Positions 51,185 to 64,000 of a stretch of DNA of 64,000 nt are shown here, in pieces. Made by a program: the position numbers and the translations under genes. Every line of letters begins with the position of its first letter. The stretch's first letter is position 1. The DNA is from Cinnamomum chago (Eukaryota > Streptophyta > Magnoliopsida > Laurales > Lauraceae): the NCBI GenBank assembly GCA_038049695.1, contig CP142453.1, forward strand, positions 22,608,001 through 22,672,000, in the 5' to 3' direction. Below the pieces are notes generated by a model that made no database searches, was not told the origin of the DNA, and worked only from the letters and a program-made list of their open reading frames with translations.

Positions 51185-54100
51185 TCAATACAGCACAACT
51201 CGCAGCAGCCCAGGCTGCGACTCCGTATACTCCAGGCCCTCCTCCAGAAGGAACCGCTCGACAGCAATAGGAAGCCTTGCTGGTGTGCGGGATCCCTTAG
51301 TGTGGTGTCCCGTCCCAACACATATTAAGACCTGCAGGGGTTGCGCTGTGGACCGGGCAGTGCTCCTCAGAAAGCTCAGTTCCTGCTTCAATATATGTAT
51401 GGCCTCGCTTACATGCAAACCATGCAGGTCAATCAGCCGCTCTTGTCCCCTGCCGTAACTCTGGAGCTCTGGACCGATAGGATTTCTGGAAAAAAAAAAA
51501 CATATAGATTACATATATGCATATATATCAAGATACATGGAAAAATACTGCCTCAGTAAGAGCTCCCAAGGTGGTGTCGTCTTGTTGACCAAGATGGCTT
51601 GTTGTGTTGACCAAGATGGCATAGAAAATCATGAATACCCTGGGATATCAAACATTTAAATGACTACTGCAAACCAAGCAGTCGGTGTTTCCCCCTTTGA
51701 CAGAACAGGTGATATCTTTGCAAAAAAAAAAGTTTGGCGGTTGCTGAAATTGGAAACAACATTTGGTGGATACCAATTGCTACACCAATTCTGCATTCAA
51801 TATCATTTCCAGAACCAAAGGACAGCAAAAGTAACCTGCCTACAGACTTTTCCAATTTCAGAGACAACCCAACCACAGTAAACAGAAAACCACCTATACT
51901 CTGCCAAAAGTATCCAGATCTATTGTGATTTGGTTACATTCATACACTGATTGAGACCTAGATGTGCGATACAACCAGCTCATGTCCATCAAATTGAGAG
52001 AATTCTGCTGATCTTCTCTACCAGGCCAATTTCCAAGAGCCAGGATGGGTAAGCTCACCAGACAACAAGGATGGGGCAGCCAGTCCAAGCTAAACGTAAA
52101 TGTTATCACATCTACATACAGATTTCAGACGCGAAATTGTTTAACAGAGATGGTTCCACCAGTATTTTCAAGGTGAAACAAACACTGCCTCCAACAGCAA
52201 AATATAGATGTTTCTAACAATGCACCAATATGAAAAATTATATACATGCAAACAGGCCTAAAACCTGTGGGGCATTCACTGATAACATAATATAATCAAG
52301 CAGCAGGAAAATGACCTTTGACGGTAAATGGATTCTTTAGCTTTCCCATGAGCAGCCTTCATCTGTATGTTGTGCAACTGCCCCTTTACACTCAATTCCT
52401 TTGCAAGAGCCTTGTTGCCAATCAGATATGCTTGCCTTGCCTATTACAGTGCATTTAACCGGATCATGTATGTTTGCTGGCATAACTCATTTTACTATGT
52501 GAATAGAGAAACCTTCCAAAACCTAATAAAAATGTTTACACTCTGATCCTCCACGTGAAATCAGTTCCATAAAGACCCAAGGTATCAAGATAATTGTTTA
52601 ATAAGTGACAGAACTTCATTAATAGTATAATATACATAATCTTAAAATGTACAAGCAAAGGAAAAAGGAAAGAGTCATCTCAAAACTATCCAGATAAGTT
52701 TACTAATAGCTCAATCTTTCCAACGCGAAATCACATGATCATACAACATAACATTCTAGGACTTGCGATAACCAGATACTTCATAATGGATAGAGGAATA
52801 TGATTCTATTAAACAAATAGTTTACCCAGATCCAAACTGGATCCAAATTGGATTGATATTAACCAAGCCTAACCCAATAAAAGACCCACATCTGATAACT
52901 ATATCTAAATCCCAAACTAAACTTGTGGCAACAAAGAAACACATTGCCGCTGGTCCAGTTGGCCTGCTGATCTGACCATTGTGAGCCCCACACATGTACA
53001 TTATGAGTTATATGAAGTTCTTAATAAAGACTATCCATATAAAAAATGAAATATATAAATTTACCATGGACGGCTAGGTCAGATTAAACCAATAAAAAAA
53101 AAAACATAAAACACCCGACCAGATAACAAACCAGATCCAGTGCCTGAGAACTGAAAAATGTGTACCATTCCTGATCTACATCAGACAAGGTCTTCAGATC
53201 ATTTGGAGTGGACCACCCAACCCATTGACATCCGCAATAACAGGTAACACATTCATATTGTATCCCATTTATTGCTTCAATTATAACTTTAAAAACTGCT
53301 AAAAATGGGCAATCAAAGTGAAGGAAATGTACAGACTCAGTCCAGTTAATGTCAAAGAAAATGGTAATGGTGAGTGCGCAACTCAAGGAAAATGATGTGC
53401 TGATGAGTGCACATCTCTGTGGCACTGCAATTTGTAAATGTTGGCACATTTAAAAAGAAAGCTTATAATATCAAATAATGTTTCCTCCCAATATGTTTGG
53501 AAATGGGGAGTCAAAAGTTTTAACAGATTATGGAGCTAATCTGCTGATAAGTTGTAGTTTTAGTTCTACTACTACTATTATTGATGATGATAGGATTTAA
53601 TTAACACAAGAAAGGTATACAAAAAAGATTATTGTTGTTGCTGTTGTCATTTCATTATTGTGGTTCACTTACCTGACCTTTTAGAAAATTAAGTTGTCAT
53701 TGTTTTATAATGAATCATGTCGGAGGGATATGCCGGCATTACTCTCCTCTTTTAGTAAACACAGGTGGGTACAAAAATCAAGTTAAGACCAAAACCAGCA
53801 AACAGACACATGCAAGTCGAACCCAGGTCCTCACCTCTAGTGGAACAACGGCATAACCATTATGACAGTCACATGGTTGGCAGCATAAGAATTTATTAGA
53901 AATAAGATCCACAAAGCAATTTGGCAGATGGATCATTTTCATGTAACGCTAGACAGACAAATCACCTCAGGAACATATGAACTGACAAATCTACAAAAGG
54001 TGATAGATATCAAGTTAGTAGAATCCAATGGTTCCACTACATGAAAGGAGGGGTTTGTGAGATAGGTATTCACCAAAAATTACCCTCACTTTATTTTTGT

Positions 54101-57100
54101 AACCATCCCATGAAAGATGGAAAAAATGGATTATTAACATTGAAACCTGTATAACAACAACTCAATGGTTTGTAATAACCGCATTTGATTGGACTACCTA
54201 CTAGCAACATCTAATAGTGTGTGTTTTTTTTTTTTTTTAATCAATCTGATAGGGCCAATTCTTATTGGATACATAATCCATAAAGCCACTCTTTCATTCG
54301 GTGAAACTCACTAATCCCACAACTTTAAGACATCTCTAGTTGCAGATCTGTCAGTTTGGGTGCACAGTTTTCTGTCCCTTTTTTGGTAGTGCATCATACC
54401 TGTTCAAAGTACGCATTCCGGACTCGTGCATGATCACGAGCTTCCTCCCTCAACTCAGAATACAAATTTGCTGCAACCTCAAATAGAAAAGTAAATAAAA
54501 ATGGAGAAAACAGAAAACACAAACATAGTTTCTGAAAATAAATTTTTAAACATGCAAAAATTATTGTCGGAACTTTACCCACTGCTTCTCCAGTCTCAAG
54601 CCAAACTGGAGCTGCCCGGGATGCCCCATGACTCTCCAATCTATCTCCATAAAGAGATTTCGGATGCCCAACTCGCGAGCTTCTACTCGTGCCAGCGCTC
54701 ATATCTTGCGTTGAACTGTTTCTTTCATATTTCCATTGACCTGAATCCTGAGATGCAATTTTCCTAACAGCTGAAGCAAAATCAGTAGCACCTCTTGATA
54801 TACCAGAAGAGCTTGATTTAAATAGAAGAAGACTATCCTTGTCGACAGAATGGAATGGAGTAGCAGCTCTTTGAACATCATCCCCCGCATACTTTGTCAG
54901 ACCATTTTGAGAATCTTGTGCTCCAAGTGCAGGAAAGTCTAGTGCACTCAGGTTCGGAGCTGATGGGGTCTTTGGGGTCGAGTTCTGATTAAAACCACCA
55001 TCAACTTGAAGCTGCATTTGCAATTATGAAAGTTTAAATCCCCAAATCACCAGTGATAAAATGTTGAGGTTTGCTAATACCACAAGTCATTCTTTCTGCA
55101 CCCATTTGTACATGGTATCAAAACGGATTTTAAAACCATGCATCAAGAGAGGCATGTAGATCACCACATCCCAAATTTAGCACGGACCGCAGACCATGGG
55201 CCACTTTTCTAGTTTTTTTATAAAGTTCTTTCAACCTGATTTTTCAGATAGAACATATACAGGGCGGGATTGAGATGGTGGGACCGGAAGGATCTAGAAA
55301 TGTGCCACCTTGGCTCAGTTGAAGGGACCATGTTTCCACATGTCTGGAAGATTAGCCAACCTCTCAAAGGTGAGGGGGGGAAAAGGAATCCTTAAAAATT
55401 AGTGGGCACTGAGCACTGACCAAGAAAGAAACTATGCTTTTCCCCATATCACAGAATGTAGCTGACGAGTTTTACTGAACTGCCAGAATCTCCCAACTTC
55501 AAAATTAAAAAGCATATACTTCAAATTCAGAAATTAATAAAAACAGCTAGTGGTATTTCCCTTTCTCCACAACACCACCAAATATCAACAATCATGATTA
55601 AAACAGTTTTCATTGATTATAATGATGATTTTTCAATCTCAAATAGATGCATTTTCCTCTTCATATCCACCATGTCATCATCATTTCCTTACACCAATTC
55701 CGGACAACACACTGTAGGTATTGAACTACCTCTAAAAAATAGACTCAATTTGGTTTGGCATATGGCAGACTGCCTACCTAATGCCTGCTGATGAAATACA
55801 GTAGCATAGCAGTAACAATATACCGCAGCCGCAGCCGCAGCAGTGGTTGTAGTAGTAGCAAATAATTAGAAGTAGACATGTGCAGTGCACAGGTGCTTAT
55901 AAATATGGTAACACAAGAATAAAATTAATTTAAATAAAAGGATCTCTCTCTCTCTATATATATATATATTTATTCATATGCAGTGGAAAAAAATGTCATT
56001 GAAAAGTAAAAAAGGAGCTTCTACAAATTCTAAACATATAACAAGAGTTCAAATTAGTAAGCCTAGACCTACAATCTTTGGCCTTTATGAAGAGGGCCAT
56101 AGTTTATTTCCTTTCATCGCCATCAATTAGTGGCTATCGGTTGTAGGGTTAGGTTCTTTGACCAAGGAGATTTTGGTGCACAGCCCACCTTCCGTGGGGC
56201 CATCATATCAACCATTTGGATAAAGGGAAACAACGCTTCCAATTGAATCATCGAACGACAATTACATTTATAGATGGTTCTACAAGAAGATCCAGCCCAT
56301 ATTTCATCAACTCCACTGCAATGTCATCAGCTTCCAAATCCAAGTTATAACAAAAGGAATAGAATAATGATGAGACAAATGAAGTCCTCAATTATCGGAT
56401 AGAAGAATCTGCCACTAAAATCCTTATAAACCAGATGAGGATAAACTAACTGATAACAATCGAAACGGAAGAAAGCATTGAGTTATTACGATAAGAGGGT
56501 ACAAACGAAATAAGAGACAGAAGATAAGTCGGATCTGAAGATTGAAGACTTTACACCACCAGCGGGTCCGACTAGACTGAAGGATACAAAAGAAAGAATT
56601 GAATCATCAAAAGCCAACTAAACTCTATCTTGGAGGTTCCACAAGAAGATCCAGTGGTTTAAGTCCCCCACATTAACTTCATTTTTGGGAATCAACAATG
56701 GAGAGTTATAGATTGCAGTCTGATCTTCCAAAATCCAAAGCCAACAGTTGGATCACACAAGAGCGGACGAGCCTGATTACACATCCAAGCAAAGTTCAAC
56801 CATCAGAAGAAACAATGCCTCCATACACTTACAATTGGAAGAAAGATCTAGCAAAGATTCAACGCTGCGCGAAAAGAAAGGTCAACCATCAAGATATGAG
56901 TTTGTTTGGTAGATTCTTTATTCTGGTGGAAACCAACAGAACTCAAGGGCAAGTTGTCTCCAAGCCAAAGAGAACTGATGTAGGACAGGCACATGATTGA
57001 GCCCATCTAAGTGGACTCAAAATTCATGGGCCAGCCTGGGCCCCATGACAAAGTCTTGTTATGTTAATAAGTTGATTTATTAGGAGTTTTTATGTTGTTG

Positions 57101-60100
57101 AGTCTAAAATTGGAGAGTTGGAGTCCAACCCCATCTTTTCTCAAAGATGGGCCCAATTCAGGAGACAATGAAGTCCAATCAACATGAAATTAGATCTGTT
57201 TGATGGGTTTCAGTCACCTATCCAATGAGCACAGAATTGTGCGATTCTAACATGACTCATAAGTTATGACCATTTCTAACTAGGTGTAGCCAAATTATGG
57301 ATCTTGTTATGTTAATAAGTTGATTTATTAGGAGTTTTTATGTTGTTGAGTCTAAAATTGGAGAGTTGGAGTCCAACCACATCTTTTCTCAAAGATGGGC
57401 CCAATTCAGGAGACAATGAAGTCCAATCAACATGAAATTAGATCTGTTTGATGGGTTTCAGTCACCTATCCAATGAGCACAGAATTGTGCGATTCTAACA
57501 TGACTCATAAGTTATGACCATTTCTAACTAGGTGTAGCCAAATTATGGATCTTGTTAAGTGCAGCTTGTGCACATCGTTGGGTCAATAAATACTTGTATC
57601 TTTTCTCTTTCTAGAAAGCCTCACGTTAATAAAATTGTATCTTTCTCCATTGGTGGATGTGCTTCGATCCTTTGCTAAAACCCAAGATCAAGAATGGTGC
57701 TAACCTAGGGTTAGAGGTACCTTCAGTTGGGCTGCTTCTCTTATTTCAAGCTTAAAGCTTGAAATTTATAAAAAGTAGGGTTTTTTTTTAATGATATAAA
57801 TAGTAGGTGATTTTATGATTATATATATATATAGTTTTCAAAATCAGAATCTCGCAAATCATTCATACCCATGAATCGAATCGAATCGCGAATCATAGGA
57901 TTTTTTATTTTTCTAATAAAAATAAAAAATAATTAAAAATTAAAAGAAAAAAAAAATTATATATAACCTTCTGCTTCCCATTTATAGCGATATAAATATA
58001 ATAATAAGTCTATCATACAGTGATATGAAGAACATCATGACATATATTAAAATATATGTATATACATATATTTATGAAATAAACAATAAGTAAATAGTTA
58101 AATAAGTTTAAAATATCAATATATATTTTTCTTATCTTTAAATCAAACTATAAAAATAAAAATAAAATCCAAACTATCAATCTTACATAGTAGGATATCT
58201 CTTGAAGTTAAAGAAAGTATTCATGAAAAAAAAATAGATTAAAAAAGAAGATATAAACAAGCACTATACGTAAAATCGAATGCTTCAGTTAAATGCATTT
58301 TCTTTATTCATTTTTAAAACATTCTCAAAGCCACAAAAAATTCTGAATAGATTTAGTTAACTACTAAATAACATTTCAAAAATAAAATCGCTAAAAGAAA
58401 GAAAAAAAAAACTATTAATATTAACTTATTGGTTGTAGCGATTATCGCTTAGCCAAATCGCTTGAATGGTAAGATTCGATGATACGAGTATCGAATCGTA
58501 TAATTCACACCTTAATCCTAAGATTCATTTTTTTTTTAATGGTAATCCTAAGATTCATTTGTAAACTAGCACAGCCACCTGTGCTCAGCACGGTCGCATT
58601 ATAAATTAAAAAATTCTTATATTAACAAGGTTATGTGGAGTACCTCTTTCCATCCATTAAGTTGCATAAATGAAAAAAAAAATGGACAAAAAGAAAGTAG
58701 AAGAGATGGGGTGAAGCGAGAGATTTAAAAAAGGAAGGAGTGGAGTTAAAAGAGTAGAGGGTGGTTTGATGAGATAAGGATATGAGTGAGAAGTTATATG
58801 GAGAGAATATGAAACATTTTACATATGAGTGGGTAATTATATAGAATGTGAAACATTTTAGATATGAGTGGGTAGTTATATAGAGAGAATGTGTAACTGT
58901 GAGTCAAAATTATAACTTACGGTCAAAATTAGATCCAAAACCTTCCAGCTTAATATATTATAATGGGATTCGTTGCATAGATATGAATCGTTTTCCATAA
59001 GATTCGAGATACGAATCGGGATTTGGGATGCAAATCGTAGGATTCTAATAACTATGTGTGTGTATAGACAATGGCATGTGTGGTATTTTAGGTATCTTTT
59101 ATAGTTTTCAATCGCGTTTTTTTTTTCCAAAACAAAATGCCAAAATTGACCATAATGTTAGAACATTCCATTACAGAGCTTTAAACCGGAAGGGCAACCG
59201 GAACAAAATTGACAACTATGGTGGCAACAGCAGCAGGGACAGCACCTACACTGTCCCAATGCTATCGCAACAAGCGAGCCAAGAGGCAGGAAATTCCCAC
59301 CTCTATCTTCTCTTTCCTTTTTACGAGTGGATCATGTCAGGCAGACCGGACCTGTAAGGGTGCCACACCAGCTGGCCCACTGATGCAGTACGGAAGGCCC
59401 TGGGCCCACATGATGGACCCAGCCATCCAACCCAGTCAATTGGGTTCAGCCCACATGCCCAATTGGCTGAGAAGCTACTGTGGCATAATACTTTTATCTT
59501 AAGTTTATTTAATTATGATTGTTTCTTGTTTTATTGTTTTAGGATTAGTAGTTTCTATTTTAGAGTCCTTATTACATTATAAATAAATAGAGAAGCCCTC
59601 CATTGTAATAAACTTGCTTATTATCAATTAATCTTTTGAGTTATGAGAGCTTTCTCTTCAATTATGGTATTTTCTCCTCTTATGAGGTTGCCCTAATGGC
59701 TGGAATCCATCTTTGGACTTCAGGAGATTGATCTAGTGTTCGATCGTGGATCTTGGCTGCGTCACCCACTCCTGCCCCACAAGCGCTAACTGCGTGCGCC
59801 AACGCAGAAGGACCCTGGTCAAACCAATTTGATTAATCTTCAGGCGTTGAATTCCTCATCAATGAAATCTTGGGAATCCAAATTGTGGTCGACTATCATG
59901 TTCACCTGCATGTGCTCCAGACATCCAGATCTATAGAGCAGGTTAGTCCATTCTTGAAAAGCATTGTGTTTTATGCCACTTTTACATCTAAGATGAAAAA
60001 TATGAACAACAATCTCCAGACATCCAGATCTATAGAGCAGGTTAGTCCATTCTTGAAAAGCATTGTGTTTTATGCCACTTTTACATCCAATGTGAAAAAC

Positions 60101-63100
60101 ATGAACAACAATGAAAAAAAAAAAAAAAAAACATAGTGGCCCTCCCAAGGAAGATTTCCTGGGTCCACCGTTGATTGTAAGATAAAGGCCTACTTTGAGC
60201 AGTTCCTCTATTTAAACAAAGAAAAATTGACAGTTGATGAGTACACCCACCAATTTCAAGAACTAAAATATTTGTGATTTAAAGGGAAGTGATAAAGATG
60301 ATAAAGCTCATTATACCAGAGGTTTACGATCAGACATACAAGGGAAAATGCATTTCTACATAACCATTCGAGAAGCATATATTAACGCAATCTTTGCTGA
60401 GAGCAGACCCAGGCAGTCTCATATAAAGTAATTTAAGTGTCGAGGCGGAAAATTCCAGCGAAGAAGAAGTCTTCGTTTTGTCGACTCATAAATTGCCAAT
60501 AAGTGAAGAAACGAAGGAGAACTATTATGTATTGCCCCGTGAAATTTTTGGATCATGGGCAAGGAGTCATAGAAGGAGCAAAAGGGAGAATAACCAAAAG
60601 AAGTTGTGAATTGTGATTGCACTAATAGAGCAGAATCCCATGACAGAAGACATCAAGGATTATATAGACAATCACGATAAGGCAAAGATGATTTCCCAAC
60701 AAATTCAGACGAAATAGCGTGCGTAACTCCTCAAGAGAATCATACTTCAGAAGAACTAGAAGATAAATACCTCTTTCTATAGACAATGTTGATCAAAAGA
60801 TAATAGAGGTAGATGAAGAAGAAGAAGAACAAGGAAAAGCAAACACTGAAGTGGATCTGACAAGCAACAAGCCTTATCGTCTAGCAGATCTAATGATATT
60901 TCCAAAGAAAAACTTGTGGATCAATGGAGCGCAATTACATTGTTCAGGTGATTTTGAAAGAAGACCCAATCATTGAAGTGCCCCGCATTGATTTTATTTT
61001 CGAGGATCAAAGATGGATACTCAAAGATTGTGAGACGCGTACAAATTCAACAATTGAAGCATCAAATGGTTTTATCATACATCCAAGGAAAATTTGGCCT
61101 TCTAAAGGAGCAACACCTCCAATCTACTTTGAGGTGGAATAAAAGATTGAGTCAAGCTTCCAAGACAAGCAAAGAAAATGAAGGTGAAAAAGGAAATTGA
61201 AAGTTTGTAGTACAATAGATCTTCGACCCAAGAGGACATCTACAAAACTCGAGGTCGAGTTCTCTCAAGTCTGGAAGAACTTATGCAAGTCAGACCATGA
61301 TCCATGGGTCAACCTGCCCAGTGGGCCCGGTCCAAAGGCCCAACAGGACAACCACTTAATTAGGAGTTTTGAAACGGTTAGGAGTCTTTAAATTAAGTTT
61401 GATTTGAATTGTTACAGCAGGTTTTTAGGGATTTAGTTTCCTTTAAATTATAAAAGATTAAAAGAATTATAGTCCTATTAGAAAAGGGATGTCCAGCCCT
61501 TCCTATATATTTGTATTCCACTCGTTGGGAGGATCAGCTTTCATGATTCAATTACAAATTATTATGGGTTTTTCTTGTGGTTGTACATAGCTCTCTTTGG
61601 TTGAGAGCTCCTGTGTTGAGTCCCGTGCGGGATTCGACCAAACCCCATTGCGGAGTTGGTCCTCGCTTGGGATCCATCAAGGATTTGACAAACCCCCATT
61701 GTGGCGTTTGTCCATTTCCGTTCGCAGATTCGGAGCTGCATCAAAAATCCATGGTGACATCTAAATGAGACAGCAGAATGAGGCACATGAAGCACCAAAA
61801 CATTTCTCCTGCAATGTTAGCTCGGAGAAAGGGACCATTGAAGGAGAGGTTATCTCTAAAGTAAACAAGTGAATGGATTAAAGCCACCCAAGCGACCATT
61901 CAATAATCCATTAAGCAGGGTACCAATGGAGATCTAAAAGTCTAAAGCATTAGCATATGAGCCAGAATAAAATTGAAAATCACCCGGAAAATCCATGGTG
62001 ACAAGACCTTTTCCATTTAGGCATCTTAAGAAGATATTGGAATTAGTAGGGCTTCCACTAACAAAAATCAATCCATCCATTCAGGCATCTAGCAAATTCA
62101 ATAATCATTCAATCAATGAATTGCATTGGAATTATCGACCAATGCACTACTAAAACTTGCAATATTTTTTCCACTTTAAAACTTACATGTGCTATCGAGA
62201 CAAAAACTCTGAAAAGCCAAAGTGATCAAGTTTATTGTCAAATAAATGAAATTTAAGAGTTATATTTATTAACTAATAAAGACACTAACCACTTAATATC
62301 CAACATTCATATCCTTTTGAAATTTCTTTCAAAGAATTATTCAGAAGAAATGAGGTCTAGCATCTACATTTCATAGGAAAAATTGCCATTGTTTCTTGTA
62401 TCATCATTACAATCAAGGCAACATTACATGCCTCAAAGGCCAAATCCCAAAATGAGAGTCTGTAAAACTGGAGGCCATTTCACAAACCATAGTCTATTAA
62501 AAAATATATAACAAACCAAAAACCTAATCAATTGGAAAAGGCCCAAAGGCAAAGAACCACAGCCATGGAAAATAAAAGGACATAGAAAGAGAAAGGGCAA
62601 GGAATGGTTTTTGGGCTTCAAAAACAAGTGCCAGACTTAATGGATATGAGTGTGTATTAGCAAATACACACCGGAGCGTATTGGCCAATACGGTATGATA
62701 TGGCTGAGGGGCAATATTTTCATTTTAAAATAATAGCATGTAGACCAATATGGCAGATTTATCGACTGATACGATACGTAACAGCCGATGTTTTGAACCA
62801 TGGTCATCACCACGTAGCTCCAACGTCGACAAAGAAAAGGGATAGATTAGAAAGCTTGTTAAGTCATGGCCTTTGGAGTTCAACTTTAAACTGCCTTAGA
62901 AAGCTCCAAAGAGTTAAAAAGATTAACATGAAGCTCTAAAATCACTGTCCCTTGTATTGAATCATAAACAGAATAGTAGTGGAGAAATAAGCATACCTCA
63001 AGTTGTATAAGCATGTCAATGGTCAAGTTCAAATCACATCGACTTGCATAATAGACTTCTGCAAGACTTTCAGCAGCAAAACCAGGGAACTGTGTAGCTA

Positions 63101-63755
63101 GGAACTCCACAGGATTGATTTCAGTTTCATCTAACATGGTGTTCTCATTTAACAAATCGAAGTAGCCAGGATTAGAATCCCCACTGTAAGGATGCCCCTC
63201 CCTTGCATTGGTAAAATGCCTATCACCATTAACAAACTGCTTGTCCCAAAGGCTAGATGGAAAATTCAACAAAGCAGTTGAGGACTGATCTTCTCCATAT
63301 GTAGGAATCGAATATCTCATTTTTCCACTCAAAGCAATAGGATCATTACCATTAGAAGATGCTTCCGGTCTCAAATTGGTATTATTTTCCAATGCAGAGA
63401 ACCTAGAAGCTTCAAGGCCATCATGTATGGACAAATCAGCAAGCAAAAGAGTCCCGGACTCTTGCACCTCATCTCCCATCACCTTGAAGTCAGGAGTAAT
63501 GTCATCAGGAAGCTGACGGCGCCAGTATTGATGGACCTCATCATCAGAATTATTTGAAACCGACGACTCTGACCGATTAAAAACCGCTTTTCCAGAAGTT
63601 CCAGAAACATCAATCTTTGTCACATCTGTATTGTTGGTGCTCACAGAGGATGATCTAAGGGCCGAAGGAACAAATTCTGCTGCATTGGGATTTAAAGTTG
63701 TACTCTTTAACTTTTCATCCTTGTTGGCCAAGAAACCTTTATTGAGCAAGTTCAT
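51185..63755 (-). CDS. CID7: CID7-type PABC-interacting protein: PAM2, CUE, DUF1771, Smr (complete)
   Basis: CTC-interacting-domain proteins bind the MLLE domain of poly(A)-binding protein through a PAM2 motif and are thought to act in mRNA handling in the cytoplasm. Coding exons: 63755-62997, 55011-54579, 54470-54400, 52440-52316 and 51485-51185. All joins are GT-AG and in phase; total 1689 nt, 562 aa plus stop. PAM2 is LNPNAAEFVPSALR (about residues 21-34). The CUE region is about 210-253 (FLATQFPGFAAESL). DUF1771 is about 398-463 (ELREEARDHARVRN, GNKALAKELSVKGQ). The Smr domain runs to the end, with DLHGLH at 482 and VGTGHHTKG. Length and layout fit the known CID7 proteins. A 5' leader exon begins at 63846 after TTATTGTGCAG, so a leader intron starts off-window. 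Intron 1 (62996-55012) is about 8 kb and full of transposon fossils. Start is MNLLNKG; upstream in-frame sequence is untranslated leader. Confidence 0.94.
56690..57745 (+). mobile_element. Fossil tail of an LTR element with a tandem duplication
   Basis: The coding-like stretch at 56698-57000 and the following sequence resemble in layout the fragment at 61000-61760: SKxxPPxY-type words, then a GGGCCCA-rich region, then an AT-rich promoter-like stretch. The right part (57560-57745) is LTR-like. It is broken, with no full LTR pair seen. It includes a 248-bp tandem duplication. The assignment to LTR kin is tentative. It lies in CID7 intron 1. Confidence 0.35.
57054..57549. repeat. 248-bp tandem duplication, nearly identical copies
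   Basis: Copy one is 57054-57301 and copy two 57302-57549, in direct head-to-tail order. Reading them side by side I find one difference (CCAACCCCATC against CCAACCACATC). A short third start TCTTGTTA follows. Confidence 0.95.
57831..59056. mobile_element. Motif-rich non-autonomous element (GAATCG word)
   Basis: The ends ATAGTTTTCAAAATCAGAATC and the complement of ATAGTTATTAGAATCCTACG are imperfect inverted repeats. GAATCG, CGATTC and AATCGT words cluster at both ends (57850-57900, 58440-58510, 58980-59045) around a very AT-rich middle. It is non-coding and in CID7 intron 1. Confidence 0.55.
59360..61770 (+). mobile_element. Broken Gypsy-like LTR element with gag remnant
   Basis: The parts are an LTR-like region about 59360-59830 (GGGCCCA words, AT-rich TATAAATAAATAGAG promoter-like segment, CCATTGTAATAAA), a gag-like stretch about 60170-60430 (words such as KLTVDEYTHQFQEL and HYTRGLRSDIQGKM), further coding-like debris to about 61200, and another LTR-like region about 61300-61770 with TATATATTTG. 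The two LTR-like ends share layout but are not clearly alignable by eye. No pol is seen. The element is broken with many breaks and looks old. It lies in CID7 intron 1. Confidence 0.6.
59915..60112. repeat. 99-bp tandem duplication followed by poly-A
   Basis: Copies 59915-60013 and 60014-60112 differ at only a few bases near their ends. Period 99 keeps reading frame. An A-run of about 20 follows at 60112-60131. It lies inside the fossil LTR element. Confidence 0.93.
62650..62810. mobile_element. Short palindrome-word remnant (CCAATACGG word)
   Basis: GTATTGGCCAATACGGTATGATATGG-like words recur with CGATACG and AGCCGATG, followed by TTTTGAACCATGG on the right, the same outer word seen at 11966. 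This is probably a decayed relative of the other palindrome-word elements. It lies in CID7 intron 1. Confidence 0.4.
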
Positions 63756-64000
63756 CTTTATTTGAAGAATAAACAAATGACGTGTACATATAAATGCCCT
63801 CCTACAAGGGAAAAATAGCAACTTCCACCAGAAAATTAACCCAATCCTGCACAATAAAATTACATTAGAAGGACCAAAAGGTCAGAATGGTGCGGAAAAA
63901 AATCCAATGAATAATTGCTAAATTAACCAAAAAGGGTAAATTTAAAATTTAAAAAAAAGGACAGTTGGATTCTCAAAAAAAAACTTCAAAATGAAAATTT

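Noticed and set aside
53790-53885. Possible tRNA-derived SINE (minus-strand GGGTTCGACTTG resembling a B box)
   Set aside because: I could not find a matching A box, tail or target duplication.
62886-63854. Taking the whole 322-codon open frame as one protein
   Set aside because: Its last part reads through the intron 1 donor at 62997/62996, and its first part lies upstream of the likely start at 63755; only 63755-62997 is coding.

Overview
This is a nuclear segment of a flowering-plant genome, AT-rich and heavy with transposons. The three host genes have plant-type exon sequences and very large introns filled with mobile elements. That architecture would suit a large-genome woody plant, possibly a magnoliid or other early-diverging angiosperm, but nothing here proves the species.

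Three host genes were rebuilt exon by exon. All lie on the minus strand. (1) An ATP-dependent DNA helicase Q-like 3 (RECQL3) gene starts at 16309 and runs left. Eight coding exons (700 nt, 233 codons) are visible, ending at 2078; the rest lies beyond the left edge. It includes an 8-nt microexon. (2) A complete two-BRCT-domain nuclear protein of 548 aa lies at 40531 to 29114 in ten exons. Its second intron has AT-AC ends and the marks of a minor-spliceosome (U12) intron. (3) A complete CID7-type protein (PAM2, CUE, DUF1771, Smr) of 562 aa lies at 63755 to 51185 in five coding exons. Every exon join was checked for reading-frame phase. Genes 1 and 2 belong to genome-maintenance families; gene 3 belongs to a poly(A)-binding-protein-interacting family.

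Mobile elements by region. 1-1819: end of a long LTR. 5.4-10.4 kb: broken Tekay-like Gypsy chromovirus with its 3' LTR, in a 9.5-kb RECQL3 intron, followed by an L1-type LINE remnant. 11.6-12.0 kb: small palindrome-rich element. 14.2-14.65 kb: tandem three-LTR TRIM close to a RECQL3 splice acceptor. 15.1-15.4 kb: MITE. 18.2-22.2 kb: decayed MULE with FAR1-type zinc region, transposase, SWIM finger and OTU-like protease region, bracketed by two arrays of exactly six 33-bp hairpin units and interrupted by a hAT MITE with a perfect 8-bp target duplication. 22.2-25.3 kb: solo LTR with a nested foldback MITE. 25.7-26.1 kb: tandem and inverted repeats. 26.4-27.9 kb: probable Helitron. 46.8-47.8 kb: second hAT-like element. 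56.6-61.8 kb: fossil LTR-element pieces and a motif-rich element in CID7 intron 1.

The most unusual structures are the paired 33-bp hairpin arrays, the AT-AC intron, the 8-nt microexon, the tandem TRIM, and a set of small elements each built from its own self-complementary word.
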